DNA of 64,000 nt from Edolisoma coerulescens (taxonomy: Eukaryota; Chordata; Aves; Passeriformes; Campephagidae). The stretch lies in the NCBI GenBank assembly GCA_013397115.1, contig VWZW01002555.1:148329-212328 (forward strand). The letters run 5' to 3'. This document shows positions 49,802 through 63,639 of this stretch, piece by piece. The number at the start of each line of letters is the position of its first letter. Positions within the stretch are counted from its first letter, which is position 1. Position numbers and translations under genes: made by a program. The notes beneath the pieces are model-generated. The model had not been told where the DNA came from. It saw only the letters and a program-made list of their open reading frames with translations, and did not search any database.

Positions 49802-52800
49802 GTATTTTCAAAAAAGATGGGATGTGCTGTTAAAACCCACTGATTGCAGATACACACTCTTTATAGGTCTGTTTTTCAAAACAAGAGTGTATAATTCAAG
49901 AAACTTCCTTTCCAATCTGTTTCATTCTTTATTCCTATTTAGGACAATATCTGCATGGGGTTTCTGCAACACTGAACCATCAAAATTCAGGGTATTGCTG
50001 CCGGTGTTGATTAAAGCCCTAACACATTTTTAAACATTTAGGCTTGATTAAAAAAAGTCACTTTGCTCACCTAACTTCATAAAAGTCACTGACAAAAAAC
50101 ACAGCAAACTCCTCTCCCGAGATGTTCAGATCAGGTGTACAAAGCTGAGTATAATGCTTATAATGAATCTACACCTGTAGGTGTCCACAAATTATAAGCT
50201 AAAAATCACTGGTTTAGAGGTTATTATGTGGGGGGGTTTAGGAACTACTCTAGCTAAATAAACTGAATTTTAAGCGCTTAAGAGAAAAATGGGTAACTTG
50301 AGAACATTATTAAAAATTTAATTCAAAATGCATTAGACACCAAGGCCATTTCCATGCCAAGGTTAAGGCACACAAAAACCTTTTCACAGTATTACGAAAC
50401 CCTGCATGAAAGGGTTTATAAAACTCCCTGGACACTCAGCTGCAGCACTGCTACTGCACAACGCTACAAATTCAATATTGTGTCCCATTTCACACCGAAA
50501 CGGGAACGTGCAAATATTTGGGTGCTTCCCTGACATGTTACTGCTTGACCCCTCATGAACAAAAGCTTAACGGGTTTCCAAAGACTCCGCTTTGCACAGC
50601 AGGAGCCTCAGCTCAGGCCTTCACTGTGCACCGGCCCTGCTCTCGCCAGGAGCCCGGGGAGATGCAGCACTCCTTAATAAAGTCTGGGAAGGGGGAAATG
50701 CCAGTGGCCAACAGGCACAGAACTAAAGGAGAACAGAGAACAGAACTGCACAGGTTAAGGGAAGGCCAACTGAAACTCAGATTTTAAGGAATAAGGTAAT
50801 TAGCAATGCAGAGCTTTAACTGCCTCACATTCCTGGGGGTGTGGATCACCTGGAGGCCCTGTGTGCAGAGCTGAGAGGGGCTTTGAGCTCCAGGGCAAGG
50901 AGGGAACAGACACAGAAACCCTCGTTCTGATCTCTTCGGTGCTTTGTGCTTGGAAAGATTCACACTCTAATTTATTATTAGATGATTGATGTTAATTCCA
51001 TACACAATGAACTGCTTTGGTGGTCTAGCCCCAGGAATTACATCTCAAGCTTTAGGTTTCAATCTTAAATCTCAAATTTAAGCAGCCTATACAAAATGCT
51101 GCATTCCCAGTGAAACCTGTAAATCCTCACTAAAAAGGGAAGATGCTTCAATGTCTTTAAGGCTCAGCTGTTAAGGAATTCTTATATTAACAGCAAAGCA
51201 CACAGCAGTGTGCATCCAATAAACCAGCTTTGTAGGTGGGAACTTTTAGGATGGAGGTATTAAAAACACCCTCTCACGCCCCGAACCATCCAAAGTTTTC
51301 CTTCACTCTGGACTTCTCCCAGGTTACAGCACGGTCTGGTTAAAGCAGTGTAAAATGCCCAGAAATCATTTCTTTCAGTGCATCTGATACTGTCACACAG
51401 AAATCCTCACACTTGCATCCCTTAAAAAAACCATCACCCATTTATCCTCTAGAGCCCATTAAATTGCTCAAGAAATGCCTATAGCCTGTATTCCTGATGG
51501 AATTAGAACACCTTCACAAGCCAGGCATGGCAATATTGCAGTGTCATAATCAAGAATGACAGCGTTTACATAACCCAGACTTATGCTGCAAGTTTTATAA
51601 AATATTAAAATTATGACCTCGGAATTTTTCACAGCATTCATTTTATTTATACAAGATAACTTAGAGAATCCAAATTTATTGGTGTGTTTACAGCTTGGGA
51701 AATTCTGGTCTTAAGGCAAAAATATCCTTGTTTTTGAAAATCCGTTTCTAGACAGAGTCCAAAAAAGATTGGCAAGGAGAGGCATTTTGGAATTTCAAAG
51801 GAAAATAGAGTAAAACAAATGAAAGAGCTAATTCACTCCATTTTTTCCAAGGAGCATGGCTAATTATATTAATTCACTCCTCCTGCAACAACTTTTTTCC
51901 TATGCAGTTTATTACAAAACTAAATTGAACATTAAAACCTAAAAAACTATTCAAGTTTATAAATACTAAATGCTTTTTCCAGCTTTCTTGTGACAGCAAA
52001 GCTGGGAGCTCCTCAGTAAGGTTAGTTTGTGCTCTGGATGTCCATGGGGCTATGAACAGGTATTTCAACTGGCAAAAAAGGTACAACCAAAACTTCAACC
52101 TTCACTATGAATTTTTTGAAGTTTTTAGCTAAAAGAAACTCTCATGCTATTTAAATTGGTGATTTACTGGTTACTTTACTTCAATTCAGGCCTGGACCAA
52201 CACAAGTGGTATTTCTTTATTTCCATCAACACTTAATATTGATAATTTCATGGGTAAGTGGTGCTACTTAAACCCTTCTCCCTGGCTGGGGCTCAGTTTA
52301 GTGCAGCCCAAGGGGTGCTCTGAAAAGCCAGCTTGGATTCGAGGGCAGTCTGACAGTCTGGGAAAGCCTTATGCTCCCACCTCCAACTTAACGTCAAGCT
52401 CAGATCTCCTCAAAAATCAGCATTAACCACAGTAAGACATAAAAAATAAGAGCAGTAACACTGTTTCAAGGCCTTCAGTAGTATTTTACACTCGGCAGGA
52501 AGAGCAGCCAACTCAAACTCCCTCCCGGCTTGCAGGCTGGGATTTCCTCCAGATCTTACCTGGTGCTTTTCCCGTAAGGGCTTTACCCAAACAGTGCCAG
52601 GCAGGGCAGTGGGGGATCCCTGGGCTGGGGATGAGTGCCCCGAGTGTGTGCACAGGTGGGGAAGCAGAACATCCACGGGGCCGTGTGAGCTCTGTGGGAC
52701 ATGCAGGCAGCAGTGACACGAGTGCCCCAGGGACAGCCCGGCTGGCAGGGACAGTCCCTGCACGTCTCTGGAGGCACAGACACCCCTGTCTGACAACAGG

Positions 52801-55800
52801 AGCACTCTGGACTCCTCCTGCTGCCCTCCCACAGCCAGGCTGTGCCCTGGGAGCTGCCCTGTGCTCGCGTGCTCCACACAGGTCTGTTGGAATCGGTGCC
52901 ATCACATCACTGCCTTTTCCATGGCCAAATGCAACCTCACTGGGCCTGGGTGATTTCGAAGGCTGTTGGAGCACCATCCATACAACACATTTCCACACTC
53001 CAGGGAGTTTTACTTGTGCCTTCCAGCAATCTGCTTCAATTTTAGCAGAACTGTACTCCCAGGTCAACAAAGTTGTTTTGGATGTAATTTACTCTTGCAT
53101 TTCTTTCTGTCCTTCCATGAACTACAAATGCAAAAGTGAATTTCTCAAAAATAAATATCCACAGAATAGCAAACTCGTTTTAACTTGTGAAACATTTTTG
53201 ATTATTCTTTTATTGCCATCAGATCATTCTAAAAAAATAGGTAACCAATAGCTGAGTCACAGTGCCATTAGGAAAATCAATTTAGCCAAATGATTGCCAT
53301 TCACAATAAAAACTGCTCAATGGAACAACCTTCCAACAGCCATTCAAGACCTGCACGTAAGTTCTTGCATTTGGGGAAAAACACTAAGTGAGGAATCGGG
53401 AAATTTAAAGCAAGACAAGGAAAAGAATTGATCAGAGAAATTCTCCTCATTACCACAGCGATGCTCTAGATAGGACACTGAATTCACAGGAGGCTGATGG
53501 ATAACGCTGTCCCACTCTGCTCCTGAAGATCAAAGTGTGTGTTTGCTACACACAATCAATGCTACAAAAGGAATATGGGTTCAGTGGAGAGAAGATTAAA
53601 TGCTTTCTTCGAATAGAACAACCATCTTACTCCATTATGATTTATTCATCAGGATAAGACTCATGAGATGCAGCAGCTCGTTTTCAAGAAGATACAAAGG
53701 ACTGAGAAGAAAATCCTAAGATGTTTGCATAAGTCACTATGAACATTAACTGAAATAATCTAAATTTTCCAAAATACACAGCATTTAGATTAGCCCTTGC
53801 TTCCTTCATGTACACTCACCCCAACTCCCACAGCTGGGTGATACACCTTTCTGCACTAACATCTCCTGTGTTCCACTGAAAAGGCCATTTCTAAAGCAAA
53901 CACTTTCTTCTGCTCTCCTGCAGCAGGACAGGGGCTTACACACATGTCCAGCCAGCAGCTCAGGGCAAATCCTGACTGGGAAACACAGACCCAGCACTGC
54001 CAATCACACAGGAGAAACCTGCAGGGAGTCAAACATGTAGAAAAATGTGGCTGAAACTTGTCTAACACGTTCAAAGCCATCTCAGACTCTTCTGTATGAA
54101 GTTTTTAAGAGTGAGGTCTAACACAGCTATCAATACCTACGACAGCCAAGGCAGGGAACAAGCACTCGACAAGTTCCAATGCCTGTGGAGCCTGGCTGCC
54201 AGGAACAAACCCTGGATTCCGAGGCAGGGGCTGCACAGGAACATTGCCACAGCTCTGAGGGCTGCCTCACATTGTACTTTCTGAAATGTAACATTCAAAA
54301 CCTGGCCAAGAACAAAGCCTCCAACCTGCTCAGCTCTACTGCTGCCTTTGTAGGGCTGGTGCATGTTTACAAAAGTTAAGCAATATTAAATAACATTGAG
54401 GATCTTGATCAGCAGGAGCACTCATTTATGCTTCCTCTTTTTTTGCCTGCTCAGTGTATTTTAAATTATTTCCTCTTTTCAGTTTTCATCACTAAAGATG
54501 CCAAGTTCACTTCTGCCTCCCCGTTCTCTCATTTTAGAAAAAGGCACACCCTGAACGGCAAATATTCCACAGAAAGATGTTATTTTACAGTTTTAACTCC
54601 AAAGTGAGTCTGATGGGTGTGTGGAACAAATTCAATTTGATGCTAGATGAGAATGCAAGAAATGTGTCAGTCTAAGGTTAATAATTATTTCCCTTAGATT
54701 CTCCTGCTAGTTTATTTTAAAGAGTTACACTAAAACAGATTTCTCCACCCTAACCAAATAAAATTCAACTACTCGAAAAATCAAACCAGGAAACAACAGC
54801 ACCCTTTACACAAGTAATTCACTATAAATGTACTTATTAATTAAATTCAAATATAACTTTGGCACAAAATACCACACCAGCAAAACAAACGCAGAACTAA
54901 AACAATGCATGAGATCAACAGCACCTACAGGAGTTTCTGCTACAGGAGGTTAAACACTGAGGCCTCACCATTCACTGCAGCAGCTGCCTACAAAGGAGAA
55001 CACACAAGTGGTTAGCATTACTGCTGTTACTGTGCAAAGGAACCCAGGTACATTGTTTCATAGTCACTTTAGAAATAAGTTGCCACGTCCATCAAAGCAC
55101 CAATTTACAGTAAAGCTGGGCACTGGGAGGTGCAGCTCTCCCATGCACACCAGATATGATACTGAATTTCCACAACTTTATTTTCCTGCCAGCCAGGGAC
55201 CCAGCTTTCCTTCCTGAGGCACACAAACACCTTCCAAACCCATCTCCAAGATAACGTGTTGTAGCCTTTTGCAGGCTTCCCAAATCTCAGATGAATGTGA
55301 CTCAAAGTACAACCACTCTCCCCTGCTCTGAAATAAACCCCCTGTCCCTGTGAGGCTCCTCCTGCCAGCCCTGCCCTACACCTGTCCCAAAACAGCTGGG
55401 CCAGACCCTCACACTGACATCTCAGGAAGGGTTTAGGACACAGACTCCAAGTGCTGCCCACAACAGAATTTCAAATGGCATTTCAGCAGGAAAAGCACAG
55501 GAATTTGTCCTAGGAACAGGCAGGGAAGTTCTCTCCAGTTCTGACGGACCCATCAGAGGACAGGGACAGAACTCAGGGCTGTGACCCTGAACTCCACGGG
55601 GAGCCCCAGGCAGTCACTGGCAAGGCTGCTCTCCCCTTCCAGAAGCAGGATGTGGCAGCCGATGGCTCCGTGCCCGTTCCTGCACACACAGAAGCTCACC
55701 TCGCGTTCCCAGGCCTGTGTTTCACAGCAGACTGGCAATTCCCTCCAGTACTGCTCCTGTACTTCCTGGCCATGCCCTGTCTGACTGTAAGCTCAGCAGC

Positions 55801-57798
55801 TGATTCCCTGTGCCCTCACACTTGGGGACATGAAGCAGTTAAAGCAAGAGACTGAATGTGCGGACAGACTCATCTAAGCAGAAGCAGCAAGATATAGTAC
55901 AGGGTGACTTCTTACCTGAAACTTTGTTTCTGGGCTTCAGATCCACCAATCCAGAATGAAAGGGGATTCGAATGGGTTTTCCTTCTCAGACTTGTCTGTT
56001 AAAAGAGAGCAGCCAATCATCTTCAGCTTGGTGTATCTACTTCTTTCTTGAACGAAATCCCAATTACTGCTAATGCTGTTAGAGACAAGGCAGCCCAGGC
56101 ACCTGCCCAGCCCGGGACCGACTACGTTAGTGGGGTCGTCGGATTGGTGGATCTAAGACAGAGAAACGCATTTACAGACAAGAAATTGCTCCTTCCCCTA
56201 CCCTGGATCAGTCACCCAAAAAAGTATTTTGGGGTACAGCTCACCTTGCCAAGATTAAGGAAGATGAGAAGAAGCTACAAAGCAAATAACAAAGCAAGTC
56301 CTAAAGCTTCAACCACCAGCTCACAGCTCACAGGCCTGCTCCAGGAACACAGGTTTGCACAACACAACTCAATGCAGTTCTCCTGGTCTGCCATAAACAT
56401 CCTCTAAAGCATTTCATTGCAATGATTATTTCCCTGTTTCCAGGCTCAAAATGACCTCATTTGCCTTACATGTCTGCAGCACAAAGATGGAGTTGTCAAG
56501 ACACTCCTGATCTGAACAACTGTATTCAGTACATTTGCAGTACTGCTGTGTCTCTGGAAAACAATCTAGAACCAGAAGAGAGTAAGACACTGTACACTAC
56601 TCCTGAGACAAGAAACAGTCACCTCTTGTTAAGCAGGGAGATAAAAGGCCTCCAGCCAGTCCTGTCAGCAGCACAGTGAGAGTGTGACTAATTTAAAGCA
56701 GCTGGAACAGTGACACCTCAGAGATGGGGTCTGTAGAAAACTCACACTTCACAACAGAAAGCTCAGCCTACAGAGGCCAAAGCATCCAACTTCCACCAAG
56801 ATCTTCAAAAAGTTTGGGCCGTGGCCTACAGAGCTTCCCCTGCCAGCAGTGAGAACAAAATGCTGCAACATCCCATGAGGAACACGGCACCACGGCCTCT
56901 CACCCTCTCTCTCCTCTGCTCTCCAGCCCCCCAGAGAGCTGAACCTCAGCCTCCACTGCTGTGCCCCACCTCTCAAGCTCCAACAACTCACAGAAGGGTG
57001 GAGAAACTGCCACTGTCCCCAGCTGTGCCAAGAAACCGGCTCCACGAGGACAGGACTGTCCCTGACTGCCCACAGCTCCCCGAAGAAAGCAGCATCTTCA
57101 TGGTGGGGCCATTTCCAGCTTTTCAGCCACCGGCAAAGCCGGACAGTTTGAGGGCAGCGTTTCAAGGACAAAGCAGCGCTGTAGGCCCAGTACCATGGCC
57201 AATGCATGATTTTTAAGGCTGCCAAGGAAAGTGCTAAGATGTCAAGGCATATGACTCAGAATTTTCAGAGTACAATATAGCTCAGCAAGAAGCCAGCTAT
57301 CAAATTATATAAAAGTACCGATTTGCTAAGTCACTGCAGAGCCAGCAGGGTGCTGGAAGGAGAGGCACTTCTCCATGAAGCCAAACCTTAACATTATTTG
57401 CAAGTGTAACAGCACAGGTCTGATTTTTGTCTCCAGAAGGACTGGTGTGCTGGAGACAGCCTGAATAACAAGTTTCCCTGGCTAGTCCTCCCCTGCTCTA
57501 AAAGAACTGCCTATGAGATTCTCTGTCAAGTCCAAGCTGGAACTTACTAAGTTTTGCAAATTCTGAGTATACATTTTCAAAGAGCTTGAGGCATTTTTGT
57601 CTGAAAACCAAAAATCTGCTTTACTGCAAAGGTTGGAAGACTTGAAAACAGCCCCATCGTGCAAACCACACTGAAATACAACCTCACACCTCTCAAAAAG
57701 GCAGACAGTGCACACTGTCACAACTTTTGTACCAAAAACTCCACATTCAAGAACTCCTCAACAGAATGAAACTCAGAGCAAATTTGCAACACTGAATA

Positions 57799-57820
57799 CA
57801 TATATATATATACACACACA
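57799..57820. repeat. (TA)n(CA)n compound microsatellite
   Basis: 'catatatatatatacacaca' tract of about 22 bp in intron 1. Confidence 0.9.
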
Positions 57821-60800
57821 GTGATTCTCCTCTTCTCCTCTAAGTCAATGAGTAAACCAAAATTCTGTAGTGTTGCCACAGCTTAGTTGACCCAAAAAGC
57901 TTTTTTTGCCATTTTACCCAGAAAGCACATCACTCCCTATTCCTAGCAAGTAGGTCCCTACCTACATCTCACAAATTTCCATCTGTATTCATCCTACAAA
58001 CAGGCCCAGGAAGCTGAACTACTCTTTGATCCCAAACAAAACTGTTAATTTCCTGGGGGGGAAGTACAAGGATGCAAGTCCTGCGGGGATGTGGATTAAC
58101 AAAGCACCAAAGAAACAACATGCCTTCAAACGTTCCCATTGTTAATTTAGCCTGCATGAGAAGCAAATTAAATTTTCAGAAAGAGTCAGTGCTTGTCGTT
58201 GTTAAAACACCAATGGCATTGCGTTGTTTTTGCATTATCTGCTCTCGGTCATGCATTACTCATATTGGGAAATGTGTGGAAGCGGTACAGGAAAACGGAG
58301 TAGGCTGTCAGATGTCACACCACTGAGCTCATAAATACAGCAATAAACTGGGGAAGGAAGGGATTTTCCAGAAAAAGTGGATTTTCTGTGAATAATGATG
58401 CCATAAAAATCAAACCACAAAATCAGATTATGTAACAACATAAACAGCGGCATTCACATAAAGACAACGTCGCCCAAGAAAAAAGCTGGAAAGAAAGGAT
58501 TGTTACCCATCAGCATTAATTTAAACAACTCAGTCAATATTCTCATTTCCCTTCAATTCATTTTCTGCCTTGCAACAAAAAAAAAAACCTTGTCACGGAG
58601 CAGCCCTCTCACAAGCACGGTCTCTTGTTCTCTCCCACACATCATTCCTCTCGCATTGGCACATTTGCTGCAACATCCATTTCATTTGAAAGCCATCAGC
58701 AATCTCCCTGAGCACGCTGCTGCACAAGCACTCTGAGCTGCCCAGGGACGGGCAACTGGAAATGCCCAAGCACCAGTGACCTCTAAACTGCACGGCAATA
58801 AACCCAGCACACCCAGAGACACGCAGCAAGTTGATTTAACAAGCAGCAGAGGTGGTTTATAAAACATGAAATGAAATGAAAAGGTACATCCATCCTTCAA
58901 AGAACGTTCCCAAGTCTCTCTGAGGGTACAGCTTGTAACAAGGCAGGTTGTTTTGCTGCGATGCTGCTCTCATCAGTGACCCAAATCTTTAGCAGTGCTC
59001 AAAGCTGTGTATCCTGAGGGACGCAGCCGGCACCGTCTGACACGCAGCAAAGGCAGACGGGCTTTTTAGAGCAGCAACCCCAGAGCACTTCAGAGAGGGC
59101 AGCTGCACCCACACCAGCTGCCTGCAGAGATGGGATCTCATTCCACACAGACACTTGGGCAGGGATTTACCCCAGGAGCTCCCGGCCCCAAGGCAGAGCT
59201 CTGGGGCAGCCCGTGGAGCCGAAGGCTGCCCGGCCACGCTCACAGAGGAGCCCTGCACGTGCTCCAGGCTGCAGGGAACCTCCTCTGCACCTCGCTCACT
59301 CAGCACCAGGCAGAGGCTGGAGAATTTAGTCATGTTAGAAAATGTAACTGCATCGTGAGGTAAGAAATCTCTGAGTCTTGAATGAGATTTAAAGAGCCTT
59401 TGGTGAAACACCAGGGCTTAGTCTCCCCAAGAATTGGTAACTTCCTTTTATTAAGGACCAAAGGCAATTTCGTTTCAGAATTTCCCCCACAACTGGCACA
59501 TCTGCAGCTTTCCTTCACTTGAATGAGCTGATGGCTGCTGCCACCATCACCACAAACCTCAGGTAATGTTCCTTTGTACACTTCTGCGTCTTTATAGCCT
59601 CCTTCCCTCTGCCATCTCATTTCCCCGACCAGGCCACTGTTTTGTCTAACCCTTCCCAAAAGATAAAGCTTGCCATGCTCCTTTGTCCACTTCCCTCATT
59701 TCAGCACTCCGCTGGCTCTGAGTGCAGTTGCCTTGCTCTAATTCATGTTCTTAAGCTCTTCCTTCCCATCTTCTGCACCGCTGCCAAAGTCACAGCAATC
59801 TTTCCTCTTCAGATTTGCATCCTTCCTCTGCGAGGCACTCTCTGAAACAGAACTGTCACTCTGAGAGCCTGGCAGCAGCACAGACCTCACATCCCCTGCC
59901 CCAAGGCTCATCCCAAGGCTGTGCCTTCCTCACATCCATCCAACCACCACCTCTTCAGCTGTTTGCTCCAGCCACTGCCTTTTCCCCATGTATGAAACCC
60001 TGCATGCTTTACTGTCCAACATGCAGCTCTCAACCCTGCTCATTTAGCTACTGAAGATTAAAAAAAGACACCTGCAAAGTAAACAGATCATTATCCTGCT
60101 GAAGAAAGCACATCTAGGTTACACACAGGTTTACAAATACCTTACTAACACTCCATCTGCTCCCAGGCTTCAATTAAGAACCAGTCACATTTCAGCTAGA
60201 ACAGTACCTCCTTTGTTTCAGCTGCAAAGATGATCATTGCCTGTATCTCTGTCGCTACAAAAGTCAACTCTTTGAAGGATTCCTCTAAGAATACGTGGAA
60301 AAAAAATCCCACAAATCCAACTGCCTGTTTGGCTTGCAATGACTGAGACAGGGAAGAAAAAAGCCAGAGCACTATAGCCCTGAGATATATATACAGCAGC
60401 TGTATTGCAGCTTCTAAACAGAATGCTGGGATTTATTTTGCACTTTAAGCTTTAAATAGTTTGGAGGCACAACCATCTCCAGTTGCAGTAACCCAAGGAA
60501 CTTAGGTACCCCTGGAGTACAGCAGGAGCTGCTGCTGGTCAGGCAGGCCTGTGCCAAACACTTCCTTCCCACACTGGTACCTCTGAACTGACCACCTCCA
60601 CCTCCCATCAAACTCCTGCCAGGAGAAACAGAAAGATTTTTGGCAAGATACTCAATTATAGTTCTTCATTTATTATTTACTGAGGTACTTAAACACTGGA
60701 CACTTTTATGAGAGCCAGAGAGAGGCATTCTAGATGCTGAAGGCAGTGAATTAGGAAGATTATTTCCATATACTTAACTTCAAGATGCAAATGGTAACAG

Positions 60801-63639
60801 TGTGAACAAGCGCTTGCCCATTTTATTCCTAGGCATGGCCTTTCCTGAATCCTTTCATGCTCCTACCACAGAGCAGTGGAATGCTGAGTTTAAACTGCCA
60901 GCACGGTGACCTGTGTTTGGAGAGCAGCTTGGGCAGCAAGGCCACAGTGAAACATGAGGGTCATAACCTCAGTGAGTGTGAGAATTTACACACAGCTGGA
61001 TTCCTGCTCGGGAGCCACCTCCCGTAGGTGTCTGGTGGGTACAGGAGCCTGGGAGCAGCAGATTTATTTTGTTATGCCATCCACATCTTATGCTGCACAC
61101 AGTTCACCCCATAAATGTATTTAAAAAGCCCCAAACTGTTTGCAACACTGATGTATTCTGTTACAAGCACCTCAGTACAAACTAAGCAGCTAATCCTCCC
61201 CCACTCTGAAAGCTGCTGGTAACACTAAATTACGGTTCAGGGAAGCTTCCTGGGAAGATGAAGAACACAAGGCTTTCAGCAGGTATTGAAGGGAAATGCA
61301 AATCACAGGGTTGATGCAACTGAACACAGATTTTATACACAACTCGGGTCTGTAGGTAACAAAACTTATTTCACAAAGCTGGTTCTTTAAAAGAGCAAAA
61401 AGGTCACAGTTATCCAATTTCACTGAGAAAACCAAAACCAGGGGCAGAAGGAGCCCTTTCAATGACTCTGGCTGGCCTTCCATCTGTTCTGGATTACTTC
61501 CTCACTCGCCTGCTCACACCCAGCATTTCCCTGAGCCCACGACTGAACCAGCCCCAGCCTGGGCATCCCAGTCAGTCCCAGTTAAGCTCGGGGGGACCCC
61601 TCTGCAGGCACGGGGTACCTCAGCTGTACAGGTGGGCACCACTGCACACGGAAGCTGTGGAATGGCATCACCCAACACACTGCTCATCCCCTGGGAATGA
61701 CTAACAACGGGATCCACAGAAGCAGCACAGGGCACAGGAAGCCTTCAGCTGTCCTGAGAGGCACAGCGACTTGGGAACACTCGCTAAAACTTCTCACAGC
61801 AAATCAAAGTTGTCACTCTGAAACCTTAAAATATTTCTCTTAGATTCCAGCCTTAAAAATAGAACAGTATTATTTTCATGACTGATTTTCCTTTAAATAA
61901 ATGCAAATCTATCCGGGGAAGGCACAGTTGAGGGCTAGAACAGCTGAAACTTGTGTGCAATTAACACGTTGACACATTAGTTCTTGTTTATCACCCCTCA
62001 GAATTACAGTGTATTTCCTCCTCAGAGCTTTCACATCACACTTTTGCTCCTGTATTTACTATGGATTCATCCCTGGCACTGGAGGGAAGTGATTGAGCAG
62101 AAGGGCACCAAACCCCATCTCTCTTATCAAGGAGAGGCATAAAACACCTGCTTTTAGGTACAAAGAGCAGCATCCCCCTAAGTCTGCCAGGCAGGGATGA
62201 TCCCTGGGTTTGGGATGTTTCCCACAAGCACTGACTCCCACGTTTCCAGATCACACAGAAATCCCGGCCGGGGAACTCGGCCCAAACGGCTTCTGCCCTG
62301 TGGATTCAAATAAATCTTCTGGAGAATCTCACCTTCTGCATCACACCAGAAGGCAAAACCTCCACGTCTTCATTTAGGAATGACTTTCAATGATTTTAGG
62401 GAAACATTTCCACTCAAACACAGGTGATCCTGTGCAAGCCCGCACTAAGGTTAACATTAAATTCAACTACTAACTACACTGTACAGAGTACCATTTTCTG
62501 TTGGAAACTACAGAATTAATTGTTCATCTTACTAAATTTTTATATTTATCAATTTCTTGTGAAAGAAAGGAACATTTCTTTCTTAAACCTCCTACTACAT
62601 ACTAAAACTCCTACTAACCCCACTGATATTTGCATGGATTAGCACATTTCCCAGTTCCAGTTGCAAGTGGGGGGGACAACAATCACCAGCAAAAGTCCCA
62701 CTTGCTTCTTCCTGCTACAACCTGGCCCCAAAGAGGAGAGACTAAAACGGGAGAGCAAAAACACAAGCAGGAAAGTTGAGGGAGCCAAACCTTCCAGCCC
62801 CAAACGCTATCTGAGCACCTCACAGAACCCAAAGCCGAGTGTTGGTGACTCCCTTCCACGGAGGAAAGAAGCCACCAGAGCACACTTTCCACCTCGGGAA
62901 TTTAGGGGGCATCTCCGTGGGAGGCTGGTCCTGAGCCGGGTCCCCAGAGAGCTGCCCCAGCCTTCCCCTCCCCGCTGCAGGGCACTGATGGCTCTGATGT
63001 CCCCCCGGGGAAGGACGAGAGCACAGGGCCAGGGGAGGAGGCTCCCTGGGAACGGCTTTCAAGGCCCTGCCCTCACTGATCAGTAAAAATAATGAAATCT
63101 ACACAAAGGCTTTGTAGCTTTCCCCTTTTTCTTTTTCATTTCATTTCTGCTTTTTGAGACCAGATGGCACATTTAAAGAAAGCTCATATTTTCCGGATCA
63201 GGTAGTTTAGTAACAACTCCACTGGCTAAAAAACCCATTTAATGTCTCCACTGAACCCAGCTCACCTTCAGAATGCCTTAAAGGGAAATTATTTGCATTT
63301 TGCCCCTCAGTTCTGGAGAACTGCATGAAATTTTGTATGTGAGAGCAAATTACGCTTAGGAGAAAAAGCAATTATGCTTTTAAGAAATAAATTAGAAGAT
63401 ATTTACTGATTACTATTCTCTCTCAGCTCCTAACTTAATTTTATTCATGCCTAAAGGCAGTAAAACGAGGGGCCTCTGATATTTGCCTATGAAGATCTAA
63501 TTTGCTTATATTAAAAAAAAAAAAAGCCTCTTTCTACTGCTTCCATCTGGCCGCCTCTCCACTAACGCGAGTTTAGCGGCGTAAGCGTTAATTAAGGGTA
63601 TAACCAATACACCAATTAGGTCTCGTTAGGTAATTCCGT

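Noticed and set aside
52513..53251. ORFs of 155-206 codons on both strands in intron 1
   Set aside because: Overlapping open frames on opposite strands with no recognisable domain or splice support; chance in a GC-rich patch.
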